The translations under genes and the position numbers were made by a program. Below, piece after piece: positions 1 to 7,795 of a stretch of 64,000 nt of DNA (its first letter is position 1; each line of letters opens with the position of its first letter). A model generated the notes under the pieces. That model did not search any database. It saw only the letters and a program-made list of their open reading frames with translations, and had not been told where the DNA came from. Source of the stretch: Amorphoplanes friuliensis DSM 7358 (GTDB lineage Bacteria; Actinomycetota; Actinomycetes; Mycobacteriales; Micromonosporaceae); the NCBI RefSeq assembly GCF_000494755.1, contig NC_022657.1:4006001-4070000 (forward strand), in the 5' to 3' direction.

Positions 1-621
1 GAAGAGCAGCGTCATCGGGGCCAGATAGGCGAACGTCGGCATGATCTGCATGACGTCCAGCACCGGTTTCAGCACCGCGCCGACCGCGGGCACCCGGGCC
101 GCGAGGATGCCGATCGGCACACCGATCAGCACCGCGAGCAGCACGGCGGACAGCGTCAGCACGAGCGTGTCGACGCTCTCCTCCCACAGGCCCAGCACGC
201 CCAGGAAGAGGAAACCGGCCACCGCGCCGATCGCCAGCCGCCAGCCGGCGAGAACCGCTGTGAGCGCACCGACCGTCGCGACCAGACCGGTCCAGCCGAG
301 ACCGTAGAGCAGACTCTGCACGAGCCCGACCAGCTCGACGACGCCGAGCCGCAGGTAGTTGACGCCGTACAGGAAGACCGGGCTGGTGTCGCGATTGTCG
401 TCGACCCAGTCGCGGACACCGCTGAAGAAGCGGAACGCCCACGCGTCGGGTTCCTCCGCGGCGCCCCCGTTGCGCAAGCTCAGATAGGCGACCACGGTCG
501 CGACCACCAGGACCGCGACGACGGTACGCCGTGACACCCGTACCTTGGGGCGGGCGGGCTCTTCCGGGCCGGAGAGCTCGGTCGTCTCCACGGCCTCGGC
601 CGGGGCCACCGTGGCGGTCAC
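1..621 (-). CDS. Glycine betaine/proline-type ABC transporter permease (3' part cut by window edge)
   Basis: Inner-membrane permease of an OpuA/ProW-type compatible-solute importer; the gene runs off the left edge, leaving about 207 codons. After a polar N-terminus there is a first membrane segment (AVLVVATVVAYLSL), a soluble stretch rich in Asp/Trp, then several hydrophobic helices. The last visible residues, LDVMQIMPTFAYLAPMTLLF, match the conserved permease loop of ProW-like proteins (VLDxMQTxPxFxYLIP), which contacts the ATPase. The GTG start overlaps the stop of the upstream ATPase gene as GTGA (618-621), so the two are translationally coupled. Substrate is inferred from the family and from the neighbouring choline-dehydrogenase-like gene. 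It probably lies outside the lipopeptide cluster. Confidence 0.85.
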   Translation of the reverse strand, partial: MTATVAPAEAVETTELSGPEEPARPKVRVSRRTVVAVLVVATVVAYLSLRNGGAAEEPDAWAFRFFSGVRDWVDDNRDTSPVFLYGVNYLRLGVVELVGLVQSLLYGLGWTGLVATVGALTAVLAGWRLAIGAVAGFLFLGVLGLWEESVDTLVLTLSAVLLAVLIGVPIGILAARVPAVGAVLKPVLDVMQIMPTFAYLAPMTLLF

Positions 622-1652
622 GCCGGCACCTGCGGCCGGTGCCCGATCAACGCCGGCACGAGCTGCTCGGCGTCGACGACACCGAGCACCTCGTCACCGT
701 CGACGACCCGGATGGCGTGAGCGGAGCGCAGCACCCGCGGGACCGCGTCGCGGATCACCGTGCCGGCCGGGAACGGCTGGTCCTCGATCTCCTCGTCGTC
801 CTTCGCCGGGCGCACGATCCACCGGACGCTGAGCACGTCCGCGCGCGGCACCTCCGACACGAAGTCCGAGACGTACTTGTCCGCCGGGGCGCCGACGAGC
901 TCCTCGGGGGTGCCGACCTGGACCAGCTCACCGTCGCGCATGACCGCGATGTGGTCACCCAGAGACAACGCCTCGGCCAGGTCGTGCGTGATGAAGACCA
1001 TCGTCTTGCCGACCTCGGCGTGCAGGCGGCGCACCTCGGCCTGCATGTCCCGGCGGATCAGCGGGTCCAGCGCACTGAACGGCTCGTCGAAGAGCAGCAC
1101 GGCCGGGTCGGTGGCCAGCGCGCGGGCCAGGCCGACCCGCTGCTGCATGCCGCCCGATAGCTGGTGCGGATATTGGTGCTCGTGGCCGTCGAGACCGACC
1201 AGGGACAGCACCTCACCGGCCCGGGCGTGCCGGTCCGCCTTCGACATGCCCTGGATCTCCAGGCCGTACGCGATGTTGTCGACGACCTCGCGGTGGGGCA
1301 GCAGGCCGAAGTGCTGGAAGACCATCGCGACGCCGTGGCGGCGCAGCTCGCGCAGCCGCCGCGGGTTCATCTCGCGGACCGATTCACCGTTGATCCGGAC
1401 CTCGCCGCTGGTCGGCTCGATCAGGCGGGTCAGGCAGCGCACCAGGGTGGACTTGCCGCTGCCGGAGAGGCCCATCACGACGAACACCTCGCCGGGGGCG
1501 ACGTCGAAGCTCACGTCCTTGACGGCGGCCAGGCAGCCGGTCTGCGCTCGCAGGTCCGCGCGCGACAGGTCGGCGAGCGGGGTGCCGACGATGCGGTCCG
1601 GCTTCGGACCGAACACCTTCCACAGGTGCTCGACGGCGATGGTGGGTGTCAT
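618..1652 (-). CDS. Glycine betaine/proline ABC transporter ATP-binding protein
   Basis: ATPase subunit (344 aa) of the same osmolyte importer. Walker A GLSGSGKS lies near residue 63, the signature LSGGMQQR near 166 and Walker B LLFDEP just after it, with the switch His in FITHD. The N-terminus IAVEHLWKVFG and the long C-terminal extension, which ends in a CBS-like part (VVDGDEVLGVVDAEQLVPAL), are typical of the ProV/OpuAA branch, where that region senses ionic strength. The gene is followed by the overlapping permease and preceded by the GMC oxidoreductase at a 10-base gap. All three are probably one operon for choline/betaine uptake and metabolism. The exact solute cannot be read from the sequence. 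Confidence 0.9.
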   Translation of the reverse strand: MTPTIAVEHLWKVFGPKPDRIVGTPLADLSRADLRAQTGCLAAVKDVSFDVAPGEVFVVMGLSGSGKSTLVRCLTRLIEPTSGEVRINGESVREMNPRRLRELRRHGVAMVFQHFGLLPHREVVDNIAYGLEIQGMSKADRHARAGEVLSLVGLDGHEHQYPHQLSGGMQQRVGLARALATDPAVLLFDEPFSALDPLIRRDMQAEVRRLHAEVGKTMVFITHDLAEALSLGDHIAVMRDGELVQVGTPEELVGAPADKYVSDFVSEVPRADVLSVRWIVRPAKDDEEIEDQPFPAGTVIRDAVPRVLRSAHAIRVVDGDEVLGVVDAEQLVPALIGHRPQVPA

Positions 1653-1662
1653 GGTCGGGGCC

Positions 1663-3219
1663 TCACTGTTCGGGCGGTGGGTGTTCCTGAGTCCGTGCGA
1701 GCCCCTCGGCGACCAGGTCGGCCGCCCGCTCGCCGATCATGAGCACGGCGACCACCGGGTTGACGGAGGGCATCGTCGGGAACACCGAGGCGTCGGCGAT
1801 GCGGACGTTGGTGCACCCGCGCAGCCGCAACTCCGGGTCGACGACCGCCAGATCATCGCTGATCGCACCCATCCGGCACGTGCCCGCCGGGTGATACACC
1901 GTGTGAGCAGCCGCCCTCCCGTACGCGGAGAGCTCCTCGTCGGTCTGCAGGTGCGGCCCGGGGGCGATCTCCCGCGCGATCCACGACTTGAACGGCTCGG
2001 TCGCGGCGACCTCGCGGGCGATCCGCAGCCCGTCCACGATGGTCTGCTCGTCGTAGCCGTCCGGGTCGGTGAAGTAGCCGAAGTCCAGCGCGGGTTTGAC
2101 CGACGGGTCGGCGCTGGTCAGCCAGAGGCGGCCGACACTGCGCGGCCGGGGGATGTTCGGCGTCATGCCGAAGCCGTGCTCGGGCACGTCGTAACCGAGC
2201 CGCTTGGTGTTGACCGTGAACGCCAGCTGGTAGAGGTGGAACATCAGGTCCGGGCGTTCGTCGCCGGTGTCGCGGCGCACGAAGAGACCGGCGTCGGAGT
2301 CCATGGCCGACTGCGGCGGGATCGGCCGGGTCGACTCCCACAGGATCAGCGACTCCGGGTGGTCCAGCAGGTGCTCACCCACACCGGGCACGTCCAGGGC
2401 GACCTCGATGCCCAGGTCACGCAGGTCGGTGGCGGGGCCGATGCCGGAGAGCAGGAGCAGCCGCGGCGTGTCGATCGCCCCGGCGCACAGGACGTACTCC
2501 GCACCCCGGACGACCTCCTCGTGCCCGTCCCGGGTGACCCGCACGCCGGTGACCCGGTCACCGTCCACGTCCAGCCGCGAAGCCCAGGTCTCGGTGAGCA
2601 CGGTCAGATTCGGCCGATCCAGGTACGGGTGCAGATAAGCCACCGACGACGACGAGCGCACCCCCGTCTCCGGGTAGTACGCGACCGGGAAGAAGCCCGT
2701 CCCGTCGGCGAACGGCTTCGTGTTGAAGTCCTCGTGCACCGGCACACCGAGCGCGGTGTGGCAGGAGGCGACGAACGCCTCGGTGAGCGGGTTGCGGTCC
2801 TTGGCGGCGACCGGCTGGATCTGCACCGCCAGCCGCTGCCAGTACGTCTGCATCTCGTCCCAGGACCAGCCGGTGGCCCCCGCGGCGACCCAGTCGGCGA
2901 AGTCACCGGGCGGCGGCACAAAACTGATCATCGTGTTGTGCGACGAGCAGCCCCCGAGCACGCGGGCGCGGGAGTGCCGGATGTGCGAGTTGCCGCGCGG
3001 CTGCTCCACGGTCGGATAGTCGTAGTCGTACTCGGTCTCGAGCAGGTTCAGCCAGTTGCGCAGCTGGAGCACCCGGTCGTCGCCGACATCGGACGGTCCA
3101 CCCTCGACGAGGCAGACCCGGACCCCCGGATCGGCCGACAGCCGGGAGGCGACCACCGCGCCGGCTGTCCCACCGCCGACCACCACCACATCGAACTCGT
3201 CTGTGTGCAGAGCCGGCAC
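1663..3219 (-). CDS. GMC-family FAD oxidoreductase, choline dehydrogenase-like
   Basis: Flavoprotein of 518 aa that probably oxidises an alcohol, most simply choline to betaine aldehyde given the neighbouring betaine-type transporter. The N-terminal FAD-binding motif is VVVGGGTAGAVVASRLS, followed by an Glu-containing strand (VCLVEGG). GMC signature 1 appears as RARVLGGCSSHNTMI, and signature 2 as GAIDTPRLLLLSGIGP. The catalytic region near the C-terminus reads HPAGTCRMG, with the second active-site position in SVNPVVAVLMIGERAADL. I take the GTG at 3219 as start: GGAAG lies just upstream and the FAD motif follows after 9 residues. Choline oxidase or another small-alcohol oxidase remains possible. 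Nothing links it to lipopeptide assembly. Confidence 0.85.
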   Translation of the reverse strand: MPALHTDEFDVVVVGGGTAGAVVASRLSADPGVRVCLVEGGPSDVGDDRVLQLRNWLNLLETEYDYDYPTVEQPRGNSHIRHSRARVLGGCSSHNTMISFVPPPGDFADWVAAGATGWSWDEMQTYWQRLAVQIQPVAAKDRNPLTEAFVASCHTALGVPVHEDFNTKPFADGTGFFPVAYYPETGVRSSSSVAYLHPYLDRPNLTVLTETWASRLDVDGDRVTGVRVTRDGHEEVVRGAEYVLCAGAIDTPRLLLLSGIGPATDLRDLGIEVALDVPGVGEHLLDHPESLILWESTRPIPPQSAMDSDAGLFVRRDTGDERPDLMFHLYQLAFTVNTKRLGYDVPEHGFGMTPNIPRPRSVGRLWLTSADPSVKPALDFGYFTDPDGYDEQTIVDGLRIAREVAATEPFKSWIAREIAPGPHLQTDEELSAYGRAAAHTVYHPAGTCRMGAISDDLAVVDPELRLRGCTNVRIADASVFPTMPSVNPVVAVLMIGERAADLVAEGLARTQEHPPPEQ

Positions 3220-3421
3220 CTTCCGTCGTGTCGTGGTGACAGGATCATCAGGCGGCGGCGCAGGGTCAATGCCGCGCCGAGACTTTTACCGCAGCGCAAC
3301 AAACTCTGCCCGCCGGCCCGGACGGTGTGGTTTTCCGCAGGTGGACGCTGCGGATCACCACCGAATAGTCAACGGCGCAGCTCATGGTGGGTGCGGGGCC
3401 CCGCGCCATACCGTCGTTTGC

Positions 3422-4246
3422 ATGGACACCACGCTGGCGTTGTTCGACCGGACCGCAGTTCTGGCAGCAGAGACGTCAACCGAGCAGAGCGGCCTTGTCA
3501 GCTTCGTCACCGATCTGGTGGAGAAGCTCGGTGGCCCGGGCGCCGGCCTCGCCGTCGCCCTCGAGAACCTCTTTCCTCCGATTCCCAGCGAGGTCATTCT
3601 TCCGCTGGCCGGGTTCGCCGCGAGCCGCGGTGACCTGAGTCTGGCCAGCGCCATCATCTGGACCACCATCGGTTCGGTGGTGGGTGCCGTGGCTCTCTAC
3701 TACGTCGGCGCGCTGCTCGGCCGCGACCGGGTGCGCCGCATCGTCGAGCGGCTGCCGCTGGTGAAGCTGGCCGACGTGGACCGCACCGAGGCGTGGTTCG
3801 CCAAGCACGGTGTCAAGGCCGTGTTCTTCGGCCGCATGATCCCGATCTTCCGGAGCCTGATCTCGATCCCGGCCGGTCTGGAACGCATGAAGCTCGGCAC
3901 GTTCCTGCTGTTCACCACCCTGGGCAGCCTGATCTGGAACTCGATCTTCATCTTCGCGGGCTACGGCCTGGGCGAGAACTGGACGGAGATCGAGACCTGG
4001 GTGGGCACCTACCAGAACATCGTCATCGCCGTCTGCGCCCTGATCTTCGGCTGGTTCGTCGTCAACCGGATCGTGAAGGCGCGTCGCCGCCGCGCCGGCG
4101 AGACCCCCGCCGACGGTGAGGGTTTCCTCCCGGCGGTCGACCCGGCTCCGTCGCACCAGGACCTGCGCAGCCACTCGCAGCAGGAGCCCGAGGCAGGCCC
4201 GGGCCGCGTCTACGGCTCGCCCCGGCAGTACCCGGAGCAGCGGTGA
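3422..4246 (+). CDS. DedA-family membrane protein
   Basis: Integral membrane protein (274 aa) of the DedA/VTT family, which takes part in lipid-carrier or phospholipid translocation. Four to five hydrophobic segments are visible, for example AIIWTTIGSVVGAVALYYVGALLG and IVIAVCALIFGWFVV. The family core occurs as FPPIPSEVILPLAG near the N-terminus and FFGRMIPIFRSLISIPAGLERM in the middle, with the conserved Gly-Arg and Arg residues. The tail after residue 225 is polar and rich in Pro/Gln, likely cytoplasmic. The ATG at 3422 gives a normal family length; the reading frame is open further upstream but without family sequence. It is divergent from the GMC gene with about 200 bases between. It sits at the cluster border, and a role in resistance is speculation. 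Confidence 0.88.
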   Translation: MDTTLALFDRTAVLAAETSTEQSGLVSFVTDLVEKLGGPGAGLAVALENLFPPIPSEVILPLAGFAASRGDLSLASAIIWTTIGSVVGAVALYYVGALLGRDRVRRIVERLPLVKLADVDRTEAWFAKHGVKAVFFGRMIPIFRSLISIPAGLERMKLGTFLLFTTLGSLIWNSIFIFAGYGLGENWTEIETWVGTYQNIVIAVCALIFGWFVVNRIVKARRRRAGETPADGEGFLPAVDPAPSHQDLRSHSQQEPEAGPGRVYGSPRQYPEQR

Positions 4247-4768
4247 TCGACATTCGACCCCGCGCCGCCGGCGGTTGGCAAAGAATTCACTCGCCGAATG
4301 GTGTGAGAATCTCGTAATAATTGCCTGATCCGGAAAGGACCGATCAGGGCCCGGCCATCGGCCGCGGAATGCCTTCGAGGCAACCGCGGCCGGTGGCCTG
4401 TACGTTTTCCCTGGTCAATGGTCGGCGTTCGCCGTTCTTGCAGTTTGTTCACAGGTTTCCAGGAGCCGTTCAACAATGGCCAGGAAGTGACGCGCGTCAA
4501 CGTCTCAGCCTTGACCCACATGTGTCGACTATGTACGCTCGGTGTTGCTGGTAGGAGTGTTGACGATACCGGCTGACCACGGGGGTTATATCGAATAAAT
4601 CAGTGGCTGACGTGTGCCTTGCGGCGCCGGGCCGACCATCATCCCAGCGATTCCGGCTACTGCCGAAGCCCGGAATTCGCCACCGGTCTGTCGCCATTCT
4701 GACTTTGTGCGTGCTCGCCCCGGACGCCGGGGCGGCACCTCTGATCTAGTCAAGCTTGAGGGGAAGCT
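4247..4768 (+). other. Long intergenic region upstream of the regulator gene
   Basis: About 520 bases with visibly lower G+C than the genes on both sides. I see no convincing protein-coding frame; short open frames here lack codon bias and ribosome sites. It contains the 8-base palindrome CACATGTG at 4517-4524 and a possible promoter at 4511-4539. An RBS-like GAGGGGAAG sits at 4758-4766, just before the GTG of the regulator. The composition shift and length suggest a control region at the left end of the biosynthetic cluster. Confidence 0.5.
4511..4539 (+). promoter_or_regulatory. Candidate sigma-70-like promoter for the regulator gene
   Basis: TTGACC (4511-4516) and TACGCT (4534-4539) are separated by 17 bases, a reasonable fit to actinobacterial housekeeping promoters. 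The site lies about 230 bases before the GTG of the LuxR-type gene. A second TTGACG (4560-4565) is followed by TATATC only after 21 bases, which fits less well. This is a pattern match by eye only. Confidence 0.3.
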
Positions 4769-5593
4769 GTGACAAGATTTCTCGATGACGTCCGCGTGTC
4801 CAAAAGCGAACGCCTCCACTCCCTGACCATCGCGGCGCCGACGCCCGGCAACGAGATCGAGCACATGCTGCTGCAGGCCCGGGCCCTGGTCGAGGGTGCG
4901 GTCGGCAAGCATCGCAACTATCTCAACGAGCACTCCGTGACGGCTCTCGAGGCCGGCGACACCGCTGTCGCCGACGCCGCGCAGAGCCTGACCGCCACCG
5001 CCCGCGGTTTTGTCGGGGTCGTGCTCCCGGGTGACGGTTCCCGGTCGCTGATCCCGTTGCTGGACGTGCTCACCCGGGCCGGCGCGACGGGGATCGAGGT
5101 CAAGATCCTGGCGGCCACCCGGGTTCTCGACGACACCGACGCGGTGAAGCGGCTGGAACGTGTCGCCCACCGCTCCGAGATCCGGCTGGTCGCCGCCCCG
5201 CTGCAGGAGACCCTGCTGGTGGACAACTCCTCGGCGCTGGTCCGGACCCAGGGCGGCGGTGCGGGCGACGAGGCCTGCGTCGTGCGCTCCCCGGCCCTGC
5301 TGCGCAACCTGCGGGCGTTGTTCGCCGCCTCGTGGCAGGGTGGTGTGCCGCTGGCCGATCATCGGCGGCTCGGTGAGCGGTCGCGCACCGTCGCGGCCCG
5401 GCGGATCCTGGTGGCGCTCAGCTCGGGTGTCACCGACGAGGCCGCCGCCCGCAATCTGGGAATGTCCGTCCGCACCTATCGGCGCAATGTCGCCGACATC
5501 GCCCGCGAACTGGGTGCGCGTTCCCGTTTCCAGGTCGGAGTGCGTGCCGCCGAGCTGGGACTGCTGCATCCGCAGGACGCCGGCGCGGCCTGA
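4769..5593 (+). CDS. LuxR-type transcriptional regulator
   Basis: Protein of 274 aa, probably a DNA-binding activator of the cluster. Residues about 1-190 form an unrecognised alpha/beta sensor-like part, with a Rossmann-like strand-helix pattern around GFVGVVLPGDGSRSLIPLLD and VKILAATRVLDD. The C-terminal 65 residues are a LuxR/NarL-type helix-turn-helix: VALSSGVTDEAAARNLGMSV then RTYRRNVADIARELG and FQVGVRAAELGLL. There is no receiver-domain Asp pocket or ATP-binding loop, so it is neither a normal response regulator nor a LAL protein. GTG at 4769 has a purine-rich GAGGGGAAG just upstream. It lies directly before the export/dab operon in the same direction, separated by a palindrome. It is the only regulator in the window; others may lie outside. 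Confidence 0.8.
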   Translation: MTRFLDDVRVSKSERLHSLTIAAPTPGNEIEHMLLQARALVEGAVGKHRNYLNEHSVTALEAGDTAVADAAQSLTATARGFVGVVLPGDGSRSLIPLLDVLTRAGATGIEVKILAATRVLDDTDAVKRLERVAHRSEIRLVAAPLQETLLVDNSSALVRTQGGGAGDEACVVRSPALLRNLRALFAASWQGGVPLADHRRLGERSRTVAARRILVALSSGVTDEAAARNLGMSVRTYRRNVADIARELGARSRFQVGVRAAELGLLHPQDAGAA

Positions 5594-5652
5594 GCGGGGC
5601 TTCACCGACGGCCGGTCCTGGCGATTAGTGGCCAGGCCGGCCGGCCCGTCCG

Positions 5653-5668
5653 GCACCGGCGCCGGTGC
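5653..5668. promoter_or_regulatory. Perfect 16-base palindrome between regulator and export/dab operon
   Basis: GCACCGGCGCCGGTGC is a perfect inverted repeat in the 178-base gap between the LuxR-type gene and the export ATPase. About 25 bases downstream a weak promoter-like pair is visible: TTGCCC (5693-5698), 18 bases, TAGAAA (5717-5722). The palindrome could be the operator for the adjacent regulator, or a short terminator behind it. There is no T-run after it. Confidence 0.4.
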
Positions 5669-5771
5669 TGTTGGCAGGTAGTTGCCCGCGCATTGCCCGG
5701 GGTCCGCGAAACGCAGTAGAAATAGCTCGTACCCAGCCCTGCGTTTTGTTCCCGGAAAAGAATGGCGCACC

Positions 5772-6725
5772 GTGAGCCCTGCGGCTGTCGAAGCAATTGC
5801 AATCGGCCGGAAATTCGGTCGCCGGACGGTTCTTGCCGACGTTTCCCTGCAGCTGCAGAAAGGCGAGATCCTGGGCCTGCTCGGGCACAACGGGGCAGGA
5901 AAGAGCACACTCGTCAAAATCCTCTCGACCGCTCTGCCGCCGTCCGCGGGAGCGGCCCGGGTGGCCGGTTTCGACGTGCTGAGCCAGGCGGCGCAGGTGC
6001 GCAGCCGCATCGGCCTGGCCGGCCAGTACGCCTCGGTCGACGAGAACCTGACCGGCCGCGACAATCTGGTCCTGCTGGCCCGGCTGTGCGGCGCCTCCCG
6101 GCGGGCTGCGCGGGAACGGGCCGGTGAGCTGCTCGACACGTTCGCGTTGAGCGAGGTGGCCGGGCGGCAGGCACGCACCTACTCCGGGGGCACCCGGCGC
6201 CGCCTCGACCTCGCCGCCAGCCTGGTGGCGTCACCCGCGGTGCTCTTCCTGGACGAGCCCAGCACGGGTCTCGACCCGGTCAGCCGGACAGCACTCTGGG
6301 ACCTGATCCGGTCCACCGCCGACCAGGGCACCGCAGTGCTGCTGACCACGCAGTATCTCGAGGAGGCCGAGCGCCTCGCGGACCGGATCCACCTGCTGTC
6401 CGACGGCCGCACCGTCGCGGCGGGCACCGTCGAGGAGCTCAAGCGCCGGGTCGGTGAGAGCGCCGTGCACGTGGTCCTGGCCGACCCGGGCACGGCGGGC
6501 ACCGCGATCACCTGCCTGCGCCGGGCGCTGGGACGGGAAGCGACGGCGGCGCCCGGCGAGGGTCGTCTGAGCGTCCCGGTGGCCAGCTCCGTGGACGTGG
6601 CTGCCGTGGTCCGCGCCCTCGACGGCGCGGGCGTCACCATCGCCGACATCTCCGTCGCCAAGCCGACCCTGGACGACGTCTATCTGTCCCACGTCCGACC
6701 ACACCATCGGGGGAGCACACCATGA
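5772..6725 (+). CDS. ABC transporter ATP-binding protein, DrrA-type (lipopeptide export/self-resistance)
   Basis: ATPase of 317 aa for a drug-export ABC system. Walker A is GHNGAGKS, the Q-loop region GLAGQYASVDENLTG, the signature YSGGTRRRLDLA and Walker B VLFLDEPSTGLD. The C-terminal domain (after about residue 210) is the one found in DrrA-like daunorubicin/antibiotic resistance ATPases and ends in a typical KPTLDDVYL. I chose GTG 5772: the open frame reaches further upstream (5682), but family sequence begins right after this GTG and GGAAAAG lies 11 bases before it. Its stop overlaps dabA (ATGA). The matching permease is not next to it but in the opposite-strand operon at 15522-16361. Export of the finished lipopeptide is inferred from context. 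Confidence 0.88.
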   Translation: MSPAAVEAIAIGRKFGRRTVLADVSLQLQKGEILGLLGHNGAGKSTLVKILSTALPPSAGAARVAGFDVLSQAAQVRSRIGLAGQYASVDENLTGRDNLVLLARLCGASRRAARERAGELLDTFALSEVAGRQARTYSGGTRRRLDLAASLVASPAVLFLDEPSTGLDPVSRTALWDLIRSTADQGTAVLLTTQYLEEAERLADRIHLLSDGRTVAAGTVEELKRRVGESAVHVVLADPGTAGTAITCLRRALGREATAAPGEGRLSVPVASSVDVAAVVRALDGAGVTIADISVAKPTLDDVYLSHVRPHHRGSTP

Positions 6726-7795
6726 ACGCCACCACCGCCTTGTTCGACGAGATCACCGAGGCGCAGATGATGCCGCGTCTGGTGCGGCTGGGCCCCAACC
6801 TCTACGGCGCCGTCTTCACCCTGATGAAGCTGCTGCCGGCCCGGTACATCCTGCGCCGCGCCATCGAACGCGGTGAACTGGAGCCGGACACCGCCGTCGT
6901 CGAGACGACCTCCGGCACCTTCGGACTGGCGCTGGCCATGCAGTCGGCGCTGCTCGAGCGCGAACTGATCCTGGTCAGCGACCCCGCCATCGACGTGCAC
7001 CTGCACCGGCGGCTCAACGACCTCGGCGCCCAGGTGGAGATCTGCCGCGACCCGGCGCCGGTCGGCGGGTACCAGCGGTCGCGGCTGGACCGGCTGGCGG
7101 AGGTCCGGGCCGAACGCGAGCGCACGTTCTGCCCCGAGCAGTACACCAACCCCGACAACCCGCGTTCGTACGGCGTGGTCGCGGACCAGCTGGCGCGCAC
7201 CCTCGGACAGGTCGACGCCGTGATCGGCCCGGTGGGCTCGGGTGGCTCGATGTGCGGCACGGTCCGGGGCCTGCGCGCCACGACACCGCACACCCGGGCG
7301 ATCGGCGTCGACACCCACCACAGCGTGCTCTTCGGACAGCCCGACGGGCACCGGTCGCTGCGCGGGCTCGGCAACAGCCTCTGGCCGGAGAATCTCGACC
7401 ACAGCGTCTTCGACGACGTGCACTGGTGCACCGCCGGGGAGGCGTACGCCGCCACCCGTCGCCTGCACGGCCGTCACGCGCTCTACCAGGGCCCGACCAG
7501 CGGCGCGGCCTACCTCGTCGCCGACTGGTACGCCCGCCGCAACCCCGGTGAGCTCTGCGTGGTCATGCTCCCGGACGAGGGCTACCGCTACCAGGCCACC
7601 GCCTACGACGACGGCTGGCTGGCCGCCAACGGCTACTCGCTGGGCGACGCGCCCGCCGGTCCGGTCGAGACGGCAACTCCGGAGCGCCCGGCCGACGCCT
7701 GGTCGTGGCTGCGCTGGAACCGCCGGTCGTACGACGACATCCCCGGTGCGGTGGCCCGGACGGCCGGTCCCGTACCGGCCGAGGCCGCCCGATGA
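6722..7795 (+). CDS. dabA: DabA: PLP-dependent cysteine-synthase-like enzyme for 2,3-diaminobutyrate
   Basis: Fold-type II PLP enzyme, 357 aa. Lys36 in FTLMKLLPARYI lines up with the PLP lysine of SbnA (KDRPAKYI), the siderophore enzyme that condenses O-phosphoserine with glutamate. The substrate loop reads TTSGTFG instead of TSGNTG, and the PLP phosphate loop is GPVGSGGSMCGT. A C-terminal extension of about 50 residues rich in Trp/Arg is unusual. The literature I recall shows dabA is needed for 2,3-diaminobutyrate in friulimicin. With a threonine kinase and an argininosuccinate-lyase-like enzyme in the same operon, I infer that it replaces the phosphate of O-phospho-threonine by the amino group of an acidic amino acid such as Asp. 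Start and stop both overlap neighbours (ATGA). Confidence 0.88.
   Translation: MNATTALFDEITEAQMMPRLVRLGPNLYGAVFTLMKLLPARYILRRAIERGELEPDTAVVETTSGTFGLALAMQSALLERELILVSDPAIDVHLHRRLNDLGAQVEICRDPAPVGGYQRSRLDRLAEVRAERERTFCPEQYTNPDNPRSYGVVADQLARTLGQVDAVIGPVGSGGSMCGTVRGLRATTPHTRAIGVDTHHSVLFGQPDGHRSLRGLGNSLWPENLDHSVFDDVHWCTAGEAYAATRRLHGRHALYQGPTSGAAYLVADWYARRNPGELCVVMLPDEGYRYQATAYDDGWLAANGYSLGDAPAGPVETATPERPADAWSWLRWNRRSYDDIPGAVARTAGPVPAEAAR

Noticed and set aside
1..3219. Betaine transporter and choline-dehydrogenase-like genes as part of the lipopeptide pathway
   Set aside because: Their functions fit osmolyte metabolism, and the DedA gene and a long control region separate them from the cluster.
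4497..4697. Small minus-strand frame of 66 codons in the region before the regulator
   Set aside because: It has no ribosome site, no codon bias and no recognisable sequence; the region looks regulatory.
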